A DNA stretch of 64,000 bases from Merdibacter sp965119685 (GCA_965119685.1 OZ221971.1:930001-994000), one strand, 5' to 3'. Numbered from the stretch's first letter, positions 1 through 9,691 are shown. The notes: generated by a model from the letters alone, not told the origin. A program made the numbers and translations.

Positions 1-2568
1 GTCGAAAAAGGCGCGTAGCAGCCATCCGGTATAGCCGCAGCGGGAGTAGATCGCGGCACTGGTTAAAGGGCGCTGATAGCGTTCCATTGCGCGGACACTG
101 TCGACGATCACCATCTCGTTTTGGGCGCGGGTGGTCGCCACATAGAGGATGCGCATCTCCTCTTCCAGCTGCTCGCGGTCCTTCTTGTGCTGCATCGCAA
201 TCCTCAGCAGTGTCGGCCGCTGAAAATAGTTTTGATCCATCACACGGGCGCCGATCCCCATATCCGCATCAAAGAGAAACGGGGAACGGAAATCCAGCGC
301 TTCCTGTGCATCGGCAGACCACAGAAAGACAACGGGAAATTGCAGTCCCTTGGATTGATGGATGCTCATGACGCGAATGACGTCTTCATCCGGAGAGATC
401 GGATTGGCCTCTGCGCTTTGGGCGTCTTGAATCGAATCGATGTAGCTGATAAAAGCGCTGAGATCCCCGCCGTTTTCCTTTTCAAAGCGAACGGCCTGCT
501 GGTAGAGCAAGTCGAGATTGGTCTTTTCCTGTAAAGTCGTATGGTAAGTGTAGTAGTCGTTTTGGTCAAAGGCGCAGTTCAGTAGGGTGCTGATTGGCAG
601 CCGGCGCTGCTGTATGAACTGCTGTAAGTGTTTTGTGCCATCGATCGGCTCTCGGCAGAAATAGGCGTAAAACGATTCTTGCCGAAGGCGATGAATGCGG
701 GCGTGCGCCAGCGTGTTTTCATCAAGCGCCAGCAGCGGGGAGAGGGCGATCGCGCAAAAGGCGAGGTCATCGTGGGGATCGCGCAGAAAGCGCAGAAAGG
801 AAATGATGAGCTCTACAGCGCTGGATTGATAGAAGCCATGTTTGATCTCGATGAAGTAAGGCAGATGCAGACGGTCAAAGGCGGCGCGCAGATCGTCTTT
901 GTTGTGATTGCTGCGAACGAGCACGGCAAAATCCTTCCATGCCAGCCCCTTTTCTTCCTGCATCTTCTTAATTTGATGGGCGATCCAAAGCGCTTTGAGC
1001 TGATGCTTGCCCATCCCTTTCCATTCCTCGCTCTTCTCTTTGATCTCTTCTTGCAGCAGACAGTGAAATTCCACGGGTTGTTTTACCTGCTGCTGCCACG
1101 CCCCGCCGATAGAGACGCGGTCTTGGGCGCGGTATGCGCTGGAAAAGCCGTCCAGATTCATCAGGCGATCATAAAAGACGTTGTTGAACTCGACTAATGT
1201 TTCGCTGGAGCGATAGTTGTTAGAGAGGTAGATGACGGCGTCCTGCGGCTGAGGATGATCGATGTAGGACTGCATAATCTGGGGACGGGCATGGCGAAAG
1301 CCATAGATGGACTGTTTAATATCACCGACGCGAAAGACATTGTTGACGCGGGCAATCAGGCGGATGATTTGATCCTGAATGTCGTTGGTGTCCTGAAATT
1401 CATCTACCATGATGACAGAAAAGCGCTGTCGGTATGCTTTGGCGATCGCATGGTCGTTCGCCTGCAAGATTTGCAGGGCAAAATGCTCCATGTCGTCAAA
1501 GTCGATAACGCCGGCTTCCTGCTTCAAGCGCTGATATTCGCGGCGGTAGGTATGGGTGAGCGCAATGAGGGCGGCGACGCTTTGCCGCGCCAGACGCATG
1601 TCATTGAACAGTGTGGTCTCATCATAGAGAATGTCGGCTAACGCATCCTCGGCGTCGATGATCTCCTGCTTGAGATGAGAAAAGCGAAGATCGTCCTTGT
1701 TCGGGGTGCGGGGCAGGACACAGGCGCAGCAGGTGCGAAAGGCACGGCGATAGCCCGCATAGTCGTTTGCTTTTAATAGGGACGCTGCCTGTTTGGTGAG
1801 CTCCTGCTTTTGCAAAAGCTTGGCGAGCGGTGTTGTTTTTTGCGGATAGTCCAGCGTCAGCAGCGACACTAACTGTGCTAACGCCTGTAAGATCTGAGAA
1901 TGCTTCTGGCTGAGGTAGGCAAAAAAGGCGTCCTTGATCGTTGAGGGCAGCTCTTGCAACGTGCTGATCTGATAAGGCGCAAGGCATTCGTCGAGCCATG
2001 CGTCGGGATCAGGGCGGTTGGCGGCAAGCGCCGCAAGCTCTTGGATGGCCTTTCGCAGATCGCCGCTCTCCTCGACCCGTGTGGAAAACAACATTGCTAA
2101 CGCGGAGAGATCGTCGCCTTGATGGGCGTCTATCGCATAGTCCATCGCCATCGCGGCAAAACGCTGCGTCATGGCGTTGTCGGCAATGCTGTTCACCTGA
2201 TGCGCGCTGCATCCGATGATGTAATAATAGGTCTGTAAAATAGAGAGACAAAAGGAGTGGATAGTGGAGATCTGCGCGTTTTCCAAAAGGGTCAGCTGCC
2301 GGTTTAAAAACGCGCGTGTCTTTTCATCCGCAGTATTGTCGCGCTCCTTTTGTAAAGAGGCGGACAGCCGCTTTTTCATCTCGTTGGCGGCCGCCTCGGT
2401 AAAGGTCATCGCTAAAATCGCGTCGACGCTCACGCCGTCTTTGAGTACCAAATCCATGAGCCTACCGACTAAAACCGTCGTTTTGCCGCTCCCGGCAGAA
2501 GCGGATACCAGCACGTTGCGGCCGCGAATCTCAACGGCCTGCCGCTGCTGTTCATTCCATTGAGGCAT
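1..2568 (-). CDS. addA: ATP-dependent helicase/nuclease subunit A (AddA), 3' end beyond the window
   Basis: This is the N-terminal 856 codons of the UvrD-type helicase subunit of the AddAB recombination nuclease, which resects double-strand breaks for RecA loading. The protein begins MPQWNEQQRQAVE and shows a Walker A motif SASAGSGKTT near residue 27, then the helicase motif GDIKQSIYGFRHARPQ near residue 415. The reading frame stays open to base 1, where it encodes YTGWLLRAFFD; full-length AddA is about 1200 residues, so the nuclease end is missing only because the window starts here. The start codon lies 17 bases inside the end of addB, behind a GGAGGAG ribosome site, which implies translational coupling. 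Confidence 0.95.
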   Translation of the reverse strand, partial: MPQWNEQQRQAVEIRGRNVLVSASAGSGKTTVLVGRLMDLVLKDGVSVDAILAMTFTEAAANEMKKRLSASLQKERDNTADEKTRAFLNRQLTLLENAQISTIHSFCLSILQTYYYIIGCSAHQVNSIADNAMTQRFAAMAMDYAIDAHQGDDLSALAMLFSTRVEESGDLRKAIQELAALAANRPDPDAWLDECLAPYQISTLQELPSTIKDAFFAYLSQKHSQILQALAQLVSLLTLDYPQKTTPLAKLLQKQELTKQAASLLKANDYAGYRRAFRTCCACVLPRTPNKDDLRFSHLKQEIIDAEDALADILYDETTLFNDMRLARQSVAALIALTHTYRREYQRLKQEAGVIDFDDMEHFALQILQANDHAIAKAYRQRFSVIMVDEFQDTNDIQDQIIRLIARVNNVFRVGDIKQSIYGFRHARPQIMQSYIDHPQPQDAVIYLSNNYRSSETLVEFNNVFYDRLMNLDGFSSAYRAQDRVSIGGAWQQQVKQPVEFHCLLQEEIKEKSEEWKGMGKHQLKALWIAHQIKKMQEEKGLAWKDFAVLVRSNHNKDDLRAAFDRLHLPYFIEIKHGFYQSSAVELIISFLRFLRDPHDDLAFCAIALSPLLALDENTLAHARIHRLRQESFYAYFCREPIDGTKHLQQFIQQRRLPISTLLNCAFDQNDYYTYHTTLQEKTNLDLLYQQAVRFEKENGGDLSAFISYIDSIQDAQSAEANPISPDEDVIRVMSIHQSKGLQFPVVFLWSADAQEALDFRSPFLFDADMGIGARVMDQNYFQRPTLLRIAMQHKKDREQLEEEMRILYVATTRAQNEMVIVDSVRAMERYQRPLTSAAIYSRCGYTGWLLRAFFD

Positions 2569-5278
2569 CGTCGCTCTCCTCCTTTCGTTCGCTGTCCTTT
2601 GGTAAAGGCAGACAGCTTTCCCCGCTTTGTGCATCGACGATGGCCGCTTTTGTGAAAGGCTGTCCGCGATAGCGGCATACGCTGTGGAAATCACAGAAAT
2701 CACAGGCGCCCTCTCCCGGCTCGCAGGCGATCTCTCCCTGTAAGATGCTCTCTCCCAAATAGGTGAGGATCTTTGTGAGGGCATCCATGATCGCGGGCAG
2801 AGAGCGAATGGTGTTTTTGTCTCTTCCCACCACCTTGCCATCGGCGAGCTTGAGGTTGGCGACATGGCTGGCATCATCATCGAAAAGATTGATGTTTTCC
2901 GAAAAGATCCAGCCGCTCAGCCGCTTTTTCTTTTGCAGCTCACCGCGCATGTCCTCTGCTTCACACTCGCGGCATTCTTTTTTCTGGCGGTTGATCTTCA
3001 TCGCCGGCTGGGCGATGCTCTCCGTCTTAGTGGAGATGTAAAACGCACCCAATACCTCTTTGACCTCTTCAAAGCCCGCTACCTGCCCATTTGCCAATGC
3101 GAGCGCATAGGTCAGCAGCTGCAACTGCAAGCCGCTGTACACCTTGGAGGAGCTGAGTGTCTTTCTGCTGCTTTTGTAATCGAGGATCAGCGCGATATGG
3201 TTGGTAACGTCGATGCGGTCGATCACACCGGACATGTGCAAAGCGGCGTTTGTCAAAGGCAGCGTATAGTGAAAAGGCTGCTCCTGTGCGCCGATGTGCA
3301 GATGGCTGTGTTCCTCGAGTGAGGATAAGGTATCAAAGAGCACTTCCAGCTGACGGGTGAGGCGCTTTTGCAATTGCAGGATGTATTTTTGCTGATGCGG
3401 GTACATGGCGGCTAAGGGGGACAGCTTTGCTTGGATGCGCTTTGCCAGCTCTGCGCTTTGCGTTTTGACATAGTCCTTGCCGTATTCTTCACACAGCTCT
3501 TGCAGCAGGGCGTGGATGAGGGAGCCGATCTGTGCCTGCCCCACATCGCTCTTCTGTTTTTTCAGCCGTAAACCATAACGCAGAAAGTAAGAGAAAGGAC
3601 ATAGGCGGTAGCGTTCAAAAGCGGAGATGGAGCCGCGCAGTTCCCCCTCTTGCAGATAGAGCTGATGTGCCAGCGTTTCATCAAGGCTGTGTGCGGGACG
3701 CAGATGAGCGTGCGTGGAGGCGAGAGGCAGCGGCCTTGCGCTGACATGGCGGCGTTCCATATATTGTTCGATTTCCAAGGACGCCTCATGGCTCTTTCCC
3801 TCATAGGTGCCTAAAGGATAGGTGACGATGAGCAGCTGCTGCGCATGGTAGAGCTTGTCACACTGGGCGAGATGGTGCTGATAGCGCTGCTCCATGGAGG
3901 GGAGCGCCAGCGTTTCGCAATAACGCTCATCGAAGATGCCGCTTTTTGCGGTGAAATGCGGCCATGCGTTCATGGCGGCGCCGCACAGAAAGCGGATCGG
4001 GCGTTCATAGAAGATTTCCTTCGGCGTGTGGATGAGCACTCCCTCTAAATGTTCGTTTCCCCAAGTGGAGTGCTGATCGTCTAACAGCGAAGCGAGAAAA
4101 GCGAGATCCGCTTGAGCGTTTACATGCGTGTGGACATCGCGAAAGAGCTGCTGCAGCTGTTTCATGCAGCGAAGCTGACGGGTGTCGGGCGAAGGATAGC
4201 GCTGGGCAAAGAAATCACACAGGAAAGAGAACAGCTGTGTCGGCGTACAGGAAAGCGCCTGTTTCAGCCATGGCAAAATATCTGCCTGCTGCCGGATCGC
4301 TTTTTGCTCCAGCGCCTCCAGCTGTGCAAGGGTAAATTGATCAAAGAGCACGCCCGGTGTCTGCTGCGTGACCCGCGCGCAGATCGGCTGCAGCATATCA
4401 CAGTGAAACAGCTTGGTATATTGCAGCAGCGCATCACTTTCACATGCAAAGGCGCCGCTGGTGAGCAGCGCTTCTAACGATTGCGCCTTGGGATCAGCCG
4501 CAAAGCGCAGCCAAGCCTGCATCTGCCGGCTCAGATCATCCTGATCGTCGGTGTGAATCAGGGTGTGAGGGATTTGATAACGCGTGAAAATCTGTACGGC
4601 CAGCGCCTCGTAAAACGGATCACACACACAAAGAGCGATCTCTTCTGCCTGCCAATCCTCTTGGATGATCAGCTGGGCGATCCCTTCGATCTCCTGCCGC
4701 ATGTTGACGGCATAATACAGCCGCGGCGTTTGCGCAGGCAGCTGCCAATGAAGCAGGTGTGCGCCCCTTTCGATGAGCAGATCGACGATCTGCTGCTCAT
4801 AGAGCGAGAAGAAAGAGGGATAGATGTAGATATGGGAAGCGTCTGTCATCGCCCTGACGGCTGCCAGCGCTTCCAGCTTAGCATCGATCGGCGCGGGAAA
4901 CGCATGACAAAGAGACAGAATGCGCTTGAGCTCCTTTTCACTGTCACTGCGCTGTGGCAGGGTGTTCACACTGACGCCATATAGGCGAAGCTCCTGCATA
5001 AACGCGCTGCACTGCTTTAAAAAGGCGGCGTCATCCAGCTGTGCCTGAAAGATCGCCAGCTGCTCTTCGTGTTCCTTCAGCCGTCTGCGGCAGGAAAATA
5101 ACAGCTCCTCCTCCCTTGGCGCTTCCTTGGTCAGCTGCTTCATCCAAGCGGACAAGGAGAGAAAGGAGACGCCCAGCAGAGAGGTCGTTTCGTTTAACAG
5201 CGCCTGCTGATAGAGCGCTCGCAGATGATCGTCAATCAATACGATGGAGCCAAAGGAAGGCTGTTGTGCTGCGGACAT
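2552..5278 (-). CDS. addB: ATP-dependent helicase/deoxyribonuclease subunit B (AddB)
   Basis: A 908-residue AddB, the partner nuclease of AddA. The C-terminal PD-(D/E)XK domain is visible as LILDYKSSRK followed by GLQLQLLTYALAL. The four cysteines expected for the iron-sulfur staple are present: one in FERYRLCPFSYFL, and C859, C862 and C868 in CDFCDFHSVC. The N-terminal helicase-like part lacks a clear Walker A, which I note but did not examine in detail. The frame extends upstream without a stop, but the ATG at 5278 sits behind AAGGGGGAA and begins MSAAQQPSFGSIVLIDD, so I chose it. It is first in the addB-addA operon. Confidence 0.95.
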   Translation of the reverse strand: MSAAQQPSFGSIVLIDDHLRALYQQALLNETTSLLGVSFLSLSAWMKQLTKEAPREEELLFSCRRRLKEHEEQLAIFQAQLDDAAFLKQCSAFMQELRLYGVSVNTLPQRSDSEKELKRILSLCHAFPAPIDAKLEALAAVRAMTDASHIYIYPSFFSLYEQQIVDLLIERGAHLLHWQLPAQTPRLYYAVNMRQEIEGIAQLIIQEDWQAEEIALCVCDPFYEALAVQIFTRYQIPHTLIHTDDQDDLSRQMQAWLRFAADPKAQSLEALLTSGAFACESDALLQYTKLFHCDMLQPICARVTQQTPGVLFDQFTLAQLEALEQKAIRQQADILPWLKQALSCTPTQLFSFLCDFFAQRYPSPDTRQLRCMKQLQQLFRDVHTHVNAQADLAFLASLLDDQHSTWGNEHLEGVLIHTPKEIFYERPIRFLCGAAMNAWPHFTAKSGIFDERYCETLALPSMEQRYQHHLAQCDKLYHAQQLLIVTYPLGTYEGKSHEASLEIEQYMERRHVSARPLPLASTHAHLRPAHSLDETLAHQLYLQEGELRGSISAFERYRLCPFSYFLRYGLRLKKQKSDVGQAQIGSLIHALLQELCEEYGKDYVKTQSAELAKRIQAKLSPLAAMYPHQQKYILQLQKRLTRQLEVLFDTLSSLEEHSHLHIGAQEQPFHYTLPLTNAALHMSGVIDRIDVTNHIALILDYKSSRKTLSSSKVYSGLQLQLLTYALALANGQVAGFEEVKEVLGAFYISTKTESIAQPAMKINRQKKECRECEAEDMRGELQKKKRLSGWIFSENINLFDDDASHVANLKLADGKVVGRDKNTIRSLPAIMDALTKILTYLGESILQGEIACEPGEGACDFCDFHSVCRYRGQPFTKAAIVDAQSGESCLPLPKDSERKEESDDASME

Positions 5279-5674
5279 GAGATTCCCCCTTTTTTCACTG
5301 GTTTTATTATAACGGAAATCGACACGGTTGGCACGGCATTCTGCAAATTTCCGGCGGCTGGCGAAAACGAAGGCGACAAGCGATTCGATGCGATTTGATA
5401 AAATCGGACGGACAGGGATGCCTGCACAGCCAGTCGCAGGGCGGCATACGCTTGTTATGGCGGAAACCTCTGTAAAAGAACGTGCATGGCAGAGACAATC
5501 GTTGAAGCACAGCCGAGCACTCTTTTTACAATGCGGGCGGGAAAGAAAGAGCGAAAGCATGGCTTACATTCTCAGCGCCGCTATCATCTGATGCGAAGAG
5601 GAGCAGCGTCATATCGCAGCCGCGAAACACAAGGAGCTTTGCGGTGGGTACGATCAGAAACGTGGGAAAGCGCA
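5279..5674. other. intergenic stretch with no supported gene
   Basis: The 396 bases between the divergently placed addB start and the next promoter carry open frames in several phases. None has a ribosome site and a recognisable protein. It should contain the addB promoter on the minus strand, but I see no clear hexamer pair. Confidence 0.4.
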
Positions 5675-5703
5675 TTCACGCAAGGGATGAAGTATGCTAC
5701 AAT
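5675..5703 (+). promoter_or_regulatory. sigma-A type promoter
   Basis: TTCACG (5675-5680), a 17-base spacer and TACAAT (5698-5703). It lies 27 bases upstream of the membrane-protein start at 5730. Confidence 0.6.
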
Positions 5704-5729
5704 AACAGTAGATGAGAGGGGGAGAACAT

Positions 5730-6287
5730 ATGTTGTTGATCACAATCGGACTCGGTTTTATCTTCATTCAGGTGAACGTCAATCAGATGCAGCTCGTGCC
5801 TGCGTTTATCGGCTATTTGCTGATTGCCTTAGGCTGCGCACAGCTCAAGGGGGAGAGTGCTGCCTTTCGCCGCGCAGGGGTGATTGCGGTCGTATTATGT
5901 GTCATTCAGACATTGTACTTTTTCACAATGCTGTTGGCGCCTATGGTGTATGTGCGCATCATGACAGGCGTTTATGAAACGATCGTGCTGGGATTGCTGT
6001 TGCTGGGGGTTCTCGTGGTTTTACAGCTGTATCTCCTATACTGCCTTACCCAGGGCGTCATAGCGCTGGAGAAGACGCATTGCTGCGATCTGTCGGGAGT
6101 GATTTTACTGCGGCTGTGGCAGGGAATCGCCGTGCTGAGCGTTGTCAACAGCCTTGCGCTGTTGTTCATCCTGCCGTTTTATGGAATCATTCTCGTGCTG
6201 GCGATGGCGATGGTGGTCGTGCAGATCGTATACTGGGCGTTTTTCATCCGCGCCTGTTATCGTTATCTGCAGCCAGGGCAAAGATAA
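5730..6287 (+). CDS. small integral membrane protein, function unknown
   Basis: A 185-residue, very hydrophobic protein with about five or six membrane segments (for example VIAVVLCVIQTLYFFTMLL and SLALLFILPFYGIILVLAM) and a short basic tail. I do not recognise the family. The ATG at 5730 follows GAGGGGGAGAA with a good gap and was preferred over the GTG/ATG-like codon six residues upstream, which overlaps the ribosome site. It is followed after 12 bases by a PHP-family gene and probably shares its message. Confidence 0.75.
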   Translation: MLLITIGLGFIFIQVNVNQMQLVPAFIGYLLIALGCAQLKGESAAFRRAGVIAVVLCVIQTLYFFTMLLAPMVYVRIMTGVYETIVLGLLLLGVLVVLQLYLLYCLTQGVIALEKTHCCDLSGVILLRLWQGIAVLSVVNSLALLFILPFYGIILVLAMAMVVVQIVYWAFFIRACYRYLQPGQR

Positions 6288-6299
6288 GGAGGAAATGCG

Positions 6300-7127
6300 A
6301 TGTTTTGTGATTATCACGTACATACGGAATACAGCGACGATTCGATCTATCCCATGGAGGATTGCGTCAAGGATGCGATTGCCATGGGCATGACGGAGAT
6401 TTGCTTCTGCGATCATGTCGATTACGGCGTGAAACTCGATCCGATGGGATTAGACGAGGAGACGAAGGCGAAGGCGGTGCTCAACGTGGACTATCCCCGC
6501 TATTTTGCGCAGCTGCAAGAGCTGAGCGAGCGTTATCGGGGGCAGATCACGATCAAGAAAGGATTGGAATTTGGAATGCAGACGCATACCATCCCCGCGT
6601 TTGAGCGCTTGCAGGCACAATGGCCGCTGGACTTTGTGATTTTATCCATCCATCAGGTGAACGACCGGCAGTTTCACATTCGCGAGTTTCAGCAGGGAAA
6701 GAGCGAAGCGGAATATTACACCGCCTATTATCAAGAGCTGTTCGATGTGATCACCCGCTATCGAGGATACAGCGTGCTGGGACATCTGGATCTGATGAAG
6801 CGCTATGACGATAAGGACGGCTACGACGGCTTTGTCCATCATCGCGACTTGATCGAGAAGATCCTTAAGCGGGTCATTGCGGATGGCAAAGGGATTGAGC
6901 TGAACACTTCCTCTTACCGCTACGGTTTGGACAGCCTGCTGCCGGATGAGCGCATTTTGCGCCTGTACCGTGAGCTGGGCGGAACCGTTTTGACGATCGG
7001 CAGCGACTCGCACAACTCTGCGCAGCTGGGAACCTATATCGAAGCGCTCAAGCCAAAGCTCAAAGAGATCGGCTTCACCCATTTCTGTACCTTCACCGCA
7101 TTAGAGCCCTCCTTTCACTTACTCTAA
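6300..7127 (+). CDS. PHP-domain phosphoesterase, histidinol-phosphatase family
   Basis: A 275-residue PHP-domain enzyme. The metal-binding signature DYHVHTEYSDDS is at residues 4-15, CDHVDYG near 39, LEFGMQT near 88, VLGHLDL near 160 and a late GSDSHN. These are the motifs of the HisJ group, which dephosphorylates L-histidinol phosphate, but related proteins act on other small phosphoesters. No other his gene is nearby, so the substrate is unproven. AAGGAGG precedes the ATG. A paralogue lies at 8891-9691. Confidence 0.85.
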   Translation: MFCDYHVHTEYSDDSIYPMEDCVKDAIAMGMTEICFCDHVDYGVKLDPMGLDEETKAKAVLNVDYPRYFAQLQELSERYRGQITIKKGLEFGMQTHTIPAFERLQAQWPLDFVILSIHQVNDRQFHIREFQQGKSEAEYYTAYYQELFDVITRYRGYSVLGHLDLMKRYDDKDGYDGFVHHRDLIEKILKRVIADGKGIELNTSSYRYGLDSLLPDERILRLYRELGGTVLTIGSDSHNSAQLGTYIEALKPKLKEIGFTHFCTFTALEPSFHLL

Positions 7128-7171
7128 TACGTCAAGAAAAAGCGAAACCCTAAACTTTTTTCAATATTAGT

Positions 7172-7210
7172 AGCCGCTGCGTTTCACCAACGTGAAATCG
7201 GCGGTTTTTA
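7172..7210 (+). terminator. Rho-independent terminator
   Basis: An imperfect GC-rich stem (GCCGCTGCGTTTCAC with GTGAAATCGGCGG) around a CAAC loop, followed by TTTTTATTT, 45 bases after the PHP gene. Confidence 0.6.
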
Positions 7211-7326
7211 TTTGCTATCGCTCATAGACATACAGATGCGACGATGCGAGTCTCGCATGAAAAAAAGCGGCAAGCACGTATAAAAGAAAATCAGCCTTCC
7301 CATAATTTGGATGTGAGGTGAACAAG

Positions 7327-7704
7327 ATGAAAAAAATGATCGTGCTGACGGCAGTGTGGCTGTGTCTGTTAGGCGGCGGTGCGATCGCCAGAAACAGCGA
7401 GGGCATTCCATATGAGATTTACTTTGATTCGGATACGGTGGAGACATATCCGCTGCAATCGCAGCTGCAAGACACCTATAATGAGCTGATCAGCGGTATT
7501 CAGGAGGAGAGCCGCTATACCGTGCTGGTGCATAATCTTTCGATGTTTGAAAGCGCGGACGTCGAAGTGCAGATGAAACAGGGGACGCTGGTCGTGAAAG
7601 AGGGCGATGGCAAAGGGGCGCTGGTCAAAGGCACCTTGGCCAAGTGGAATTACTGCGTTGCCCAGGTGGAGCCAAAATCATGGCTGGCATCATTGTTTTC
7701 TTAA
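7327..7704 (+). CDS. small secreted or membrane-anchored protein, function unknown
   Basis: A 125-residue protein with an N-terminal hydrophobic signal (MKKMIVLTAVWLCLLGGGAIA) and a soluble, acidic remainder that ends KSWLASLFS. I do not recognise the family. The ATG at 7327 lies six bases after GAGGTG; the GTG at 7318 that would extend it overlaps that site. It stands alone between two terminators, so it is probably a single-gene unit. Confidence 0.6.
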   Translation: MKKMIVLTAVWLCLLGGGAIARNSEGIPYEIYFDSDTVETYPLQSQLQDTYNELISGIQEESRYTVLVHNLSMFESADVEVQMKQGTLVVKEGDGKGALVKGTLAKWNYCVAQVEPKSWLASLFS

Positions 7705-7719
7705 CGAAAACATGAATCT

Positions 7720-7745
7720 GAGGGAGGTATCCCTCCTTTTTCTTT
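7720..7745 (+). terminator. Rho-independent terminator
   Basis: GAGGGA-GGTA-TCCCTC perfect hairpin (7720-7735) followed by CTTTTTCTTT, 15 bases after the stop of the small secreted protein. Confidence 0.75.
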
Positions 7746-7879
7746 GGCGGCCTCGCTTTGCTTGGCCATTCAGGGAGAGAGCGCGTAAAACTGATAAGGA
7801 AAAGCGAAAATCCTGCACCCCGGCTTTGCGAAAACGCCGCCAAAGGCTGACGCTTTCCCCTTTTCTTCTTTTTTTAAGA

Positions 7880-7888
7880 TGCTATAAT
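7880..7888 (+). promoter_or_regulatory. extended -10 promoter element
   Basis: TGCTATAAT, a perfect extended -10, 37 bases before the yitT-family start. No convincing -35 is seen upstream. Confidence 0.55.
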
Positions 7889-7924
7889 GGGAGTATGCAA
7901 AACATGTGAAAGGAAGTGGTCGCG

Positions 7925-8797
7925 TTGGAAAGTAAAGGTGGAGTGAAAGAGCTGCTGGTGGTGATCCTTGGCAACGTTATTCTCGCCTTTGGCGTCACTG
8001 CCTTTATCTTGCCCAACGATGTGCTCACCGGCGGCCTTGCGGGCATTGCGGTTGCGCTGGAGCCGATTTTTCATTTGGAACCGACGCTGGTCATCAATGT
8101 GATGACGGTGCTGCTGTTTTTCGTGGGGCTGTTATTTCTGGGGAAGCGGTTTGCCGTCAAGACGCTTGTATCCTCTATCTGCTATCCTTTGTTGATTTCA
8201 CTGTTCTCATGGATCATCGATACGCGCTTTCCCCCGGGCTACTTTGTCATGGATCGTTATCTCGCGACGATTTACGGCGGTATTTTGATGGGCTGCGGTG
8301 TCGGTTTGATCTTTCGCTGCGGGGCGAGCAGCGGGGGCATGGACATCCCGCCCTTGGTGCTTCATAAATATACGCATCTTCCCTTGTCGACGCTGGTGCT
8401 CATCACCGATGCGCTGACGGTGCTGTTAGGCGTGGCCGCTTATGGCTTTCAGGCGGCCTTGGTCGGAATCATCTCCGTATTTCTCAGCAGCGTGGCGATT
8501 GACAAGATGCTGACGCTGGGAGCGATCAAGTCGAAAAACTGTATGATCATCTCCGAGCGGTATGAAGAAATGCTCGCTTTTATCCATCAGGAGCTGTATC
8601 GGGGAACGACCATCCTGCAAGGACGCGGCGGCTTTACCAAGGAGCATCGGCCCGTGATCATGGTGGTCGTCAGCAAGAAGCAATACCCGATGTTGGAGCA
8701 TGAGGTATTACGTGTGGATCCTAATGCATTTATTATAGTGACCGATACCGACGAGGTGCACGGGCTGGGCTTTACCTATGAAGAGGAAGATTTCTGA
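7925..8797 (+). CDS. YitT-family membrane protein
   Basis: A 290-residue member of the YitT family: five or six membrane segments in the first 190 residues, with the conserved FGVTAFILPNDVLTGGLAGIA and GCGVGLIFRCGASSGGMD blocks, then a soluble C-terminal DUF2179-type domain (GRGGFTKEHRPVIMVVVSKKQ, NAFIIVTDTDEVHGLGF). Family members are multipass proteins of uncertain transport function. I chose the TTG at 7925, eight bases after AAGGAAG, because the GTG at 7916 lies within that ribosome site. Confidence 0.85.
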   Translation: MESKGGVKELLVVILGNVILAFGVTAFILPNDVLTGGLAGIAVALEPIFHLEPTLVINVMTVLLFFVGLLFLGKRFAVKTLVSSICYPLLISLFSWIIDTRFPPGYFVMDRYLATIYGGILMGCGVGLIFRCGASSGGMDIPPLVLHKYTHLPLSTLVLITDALTVLLGVAAYGFQAALVGIISVFLSSVAIDKMLTLGAIKSKNCMIISERYEEMLAFIHQELYRGTTILQGRGGFTKEHRPVIMVVVSKKQYPMLEHEVLRVDPNAFIIVTDTDEVHGLGFTYEEEDF

Positions 8798-8845
8798 ATG
8801 TGTTTGCGCTGATAACAGCGTTTGAAAAAGAAAGGAGAGATGCAG

Positions 8846-8881
8846 ATGTGCGCTTTTGAAAGAAACGCGCTGTCTGTATGA
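8846..8881 (+). CDS. 11-codon leader frame upstream of the PHP gene
   Basis: ATG at 8846 sits seven bases after a strong AAAGGAGAG site and encodes MCAFERNALSV before TGA at 8879-8881. The following PHP gene starts nine bases later and has only a weak site of its own (AACGAG). The arrangement suggests the leader is translated and hands ribosomes to the PHP gene by re-initiation. No protein family supports it; only the ribosome site and spacing do. Confidence 0.4.
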   Translation: MCAFERNALSV

Positions 8882-8890
8882 GCCAACGAG

Positions 8891-9691
8891 ATGAAACAGA
8901 ACTTTAATTATCACGGACATACAAAGCGCTGCGGGCATGCCGTCGGCGAGGACGAGGCGTATGTGCGCGCGGCGATCGCGGCGGGCTATACCGTCATCGG
9001 CTTCAGCGATCACGCCCCTTATCCGGGACAGTACAATCCTTATGAGCGCATGGACGTCGGGGAACTGCCGGACTATATCCGCTCGATTCAATCGCTGCAA
9101 AAAAAATACCGGGATCAGATTGACATTTATATCGGAATGGAGATTGAGAATTATCAGGCGCACAAAAAGGAAGTGCGCCAATATCAGGAGCTGATGGATT
9201 ACTGCATCATCGGTCAGCACTCGATGGCGCTACGCGAGGGTGCGGCAATCGGCGACTATTATGTGGACAACGACGATGCGCATGTGCTGCTGTATGCCGG
9301 GCAGATCAAGGAAGCGTTAGAAGAGGGACTGGCGGATATTGTCGCACATCCGGATCTGTTCATGTTTGGGCGTGGTGAGTGGAATGAAAGCTGTGAGCTG
9401 GCGGCCAATATGATCTGCGATGCGGCTTTGGCGGCGGACGCGGTGCTGGAGGTCAACCTTGGCGGCATCAAATACGGCAGGCGCACGCTGGGTCGGGAGA
9501 CGCGCATCCCGTATCCTTACCGCCGTTTTTGGGAGATCGTCGAAAAGAAAGGCAACAAGGTCGTCTATGGGTTGGACGTGCACGACCCCAAGCATTATCT
9601 GCAAGCGGAGAACTTTGCCGTTGTCGATGAGGTGATACGAGGTCTGGATCTCAATTTTCAAAAGGAGCTGACATTTGCACATAAGCTGTAA
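8891..9691 (+). CDS. PHP-domain histidinol-phosphatase family protein
   Basis: A 266-residue PHP-domain enzyme with FNYHGHTKRCGHAVG at the N-terminus, GFSDHAPYPG near residue 37, IYIGMEIE near 80, IIGQHSM near 104, ADIVAHPDLF near 153 and a late YGLDVHDPKHY. These are the metal ligands of the family. It is a paralogue of the protein at 6300-7127, with low overall identity. Histidinol phosphate is the textbook substrate, but no histidine genes are near. Its own ribosome site is poor, and an 11-codon leader precedes it. Confidence 0.85.
   Translation: MKQNFNYHGHTKRCGHAVGEDEAYVRAAIAAGYTVIGFSDHAPYPGQYNPYERMDVGELPDYIRSIQSLQKKYRDQIDIYIGMEIENYQAHKKEVRQYQELMDYCIIGQHSMALREGAAIGDYYVDNDDAHVLLYAGQIKEALEEGLADIVAHPDLFMFGRGEWNESCELAANMICDAALAADAVLEVNLGGIKYGRRTLGRETRIPYPYRRFWEIVEKKGNKVVYGLDVHDPKHYLQAENFAVVDEVIRGLDLNFQKELTFAHKL

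Noticed and set aside
5486..5977. 163-codon frame upstream of and overlapping the membrane-protein gene at 5730
   Set aside because: It runs out of frame through a gene with a good ribosome site and membrane pattern, so it is a shadow.
6300..9691. Two PHP proteins as evidence of a histidine operon
   Set aside because: No other his genes are present, and PHP enzymes of this family act on several substrates.
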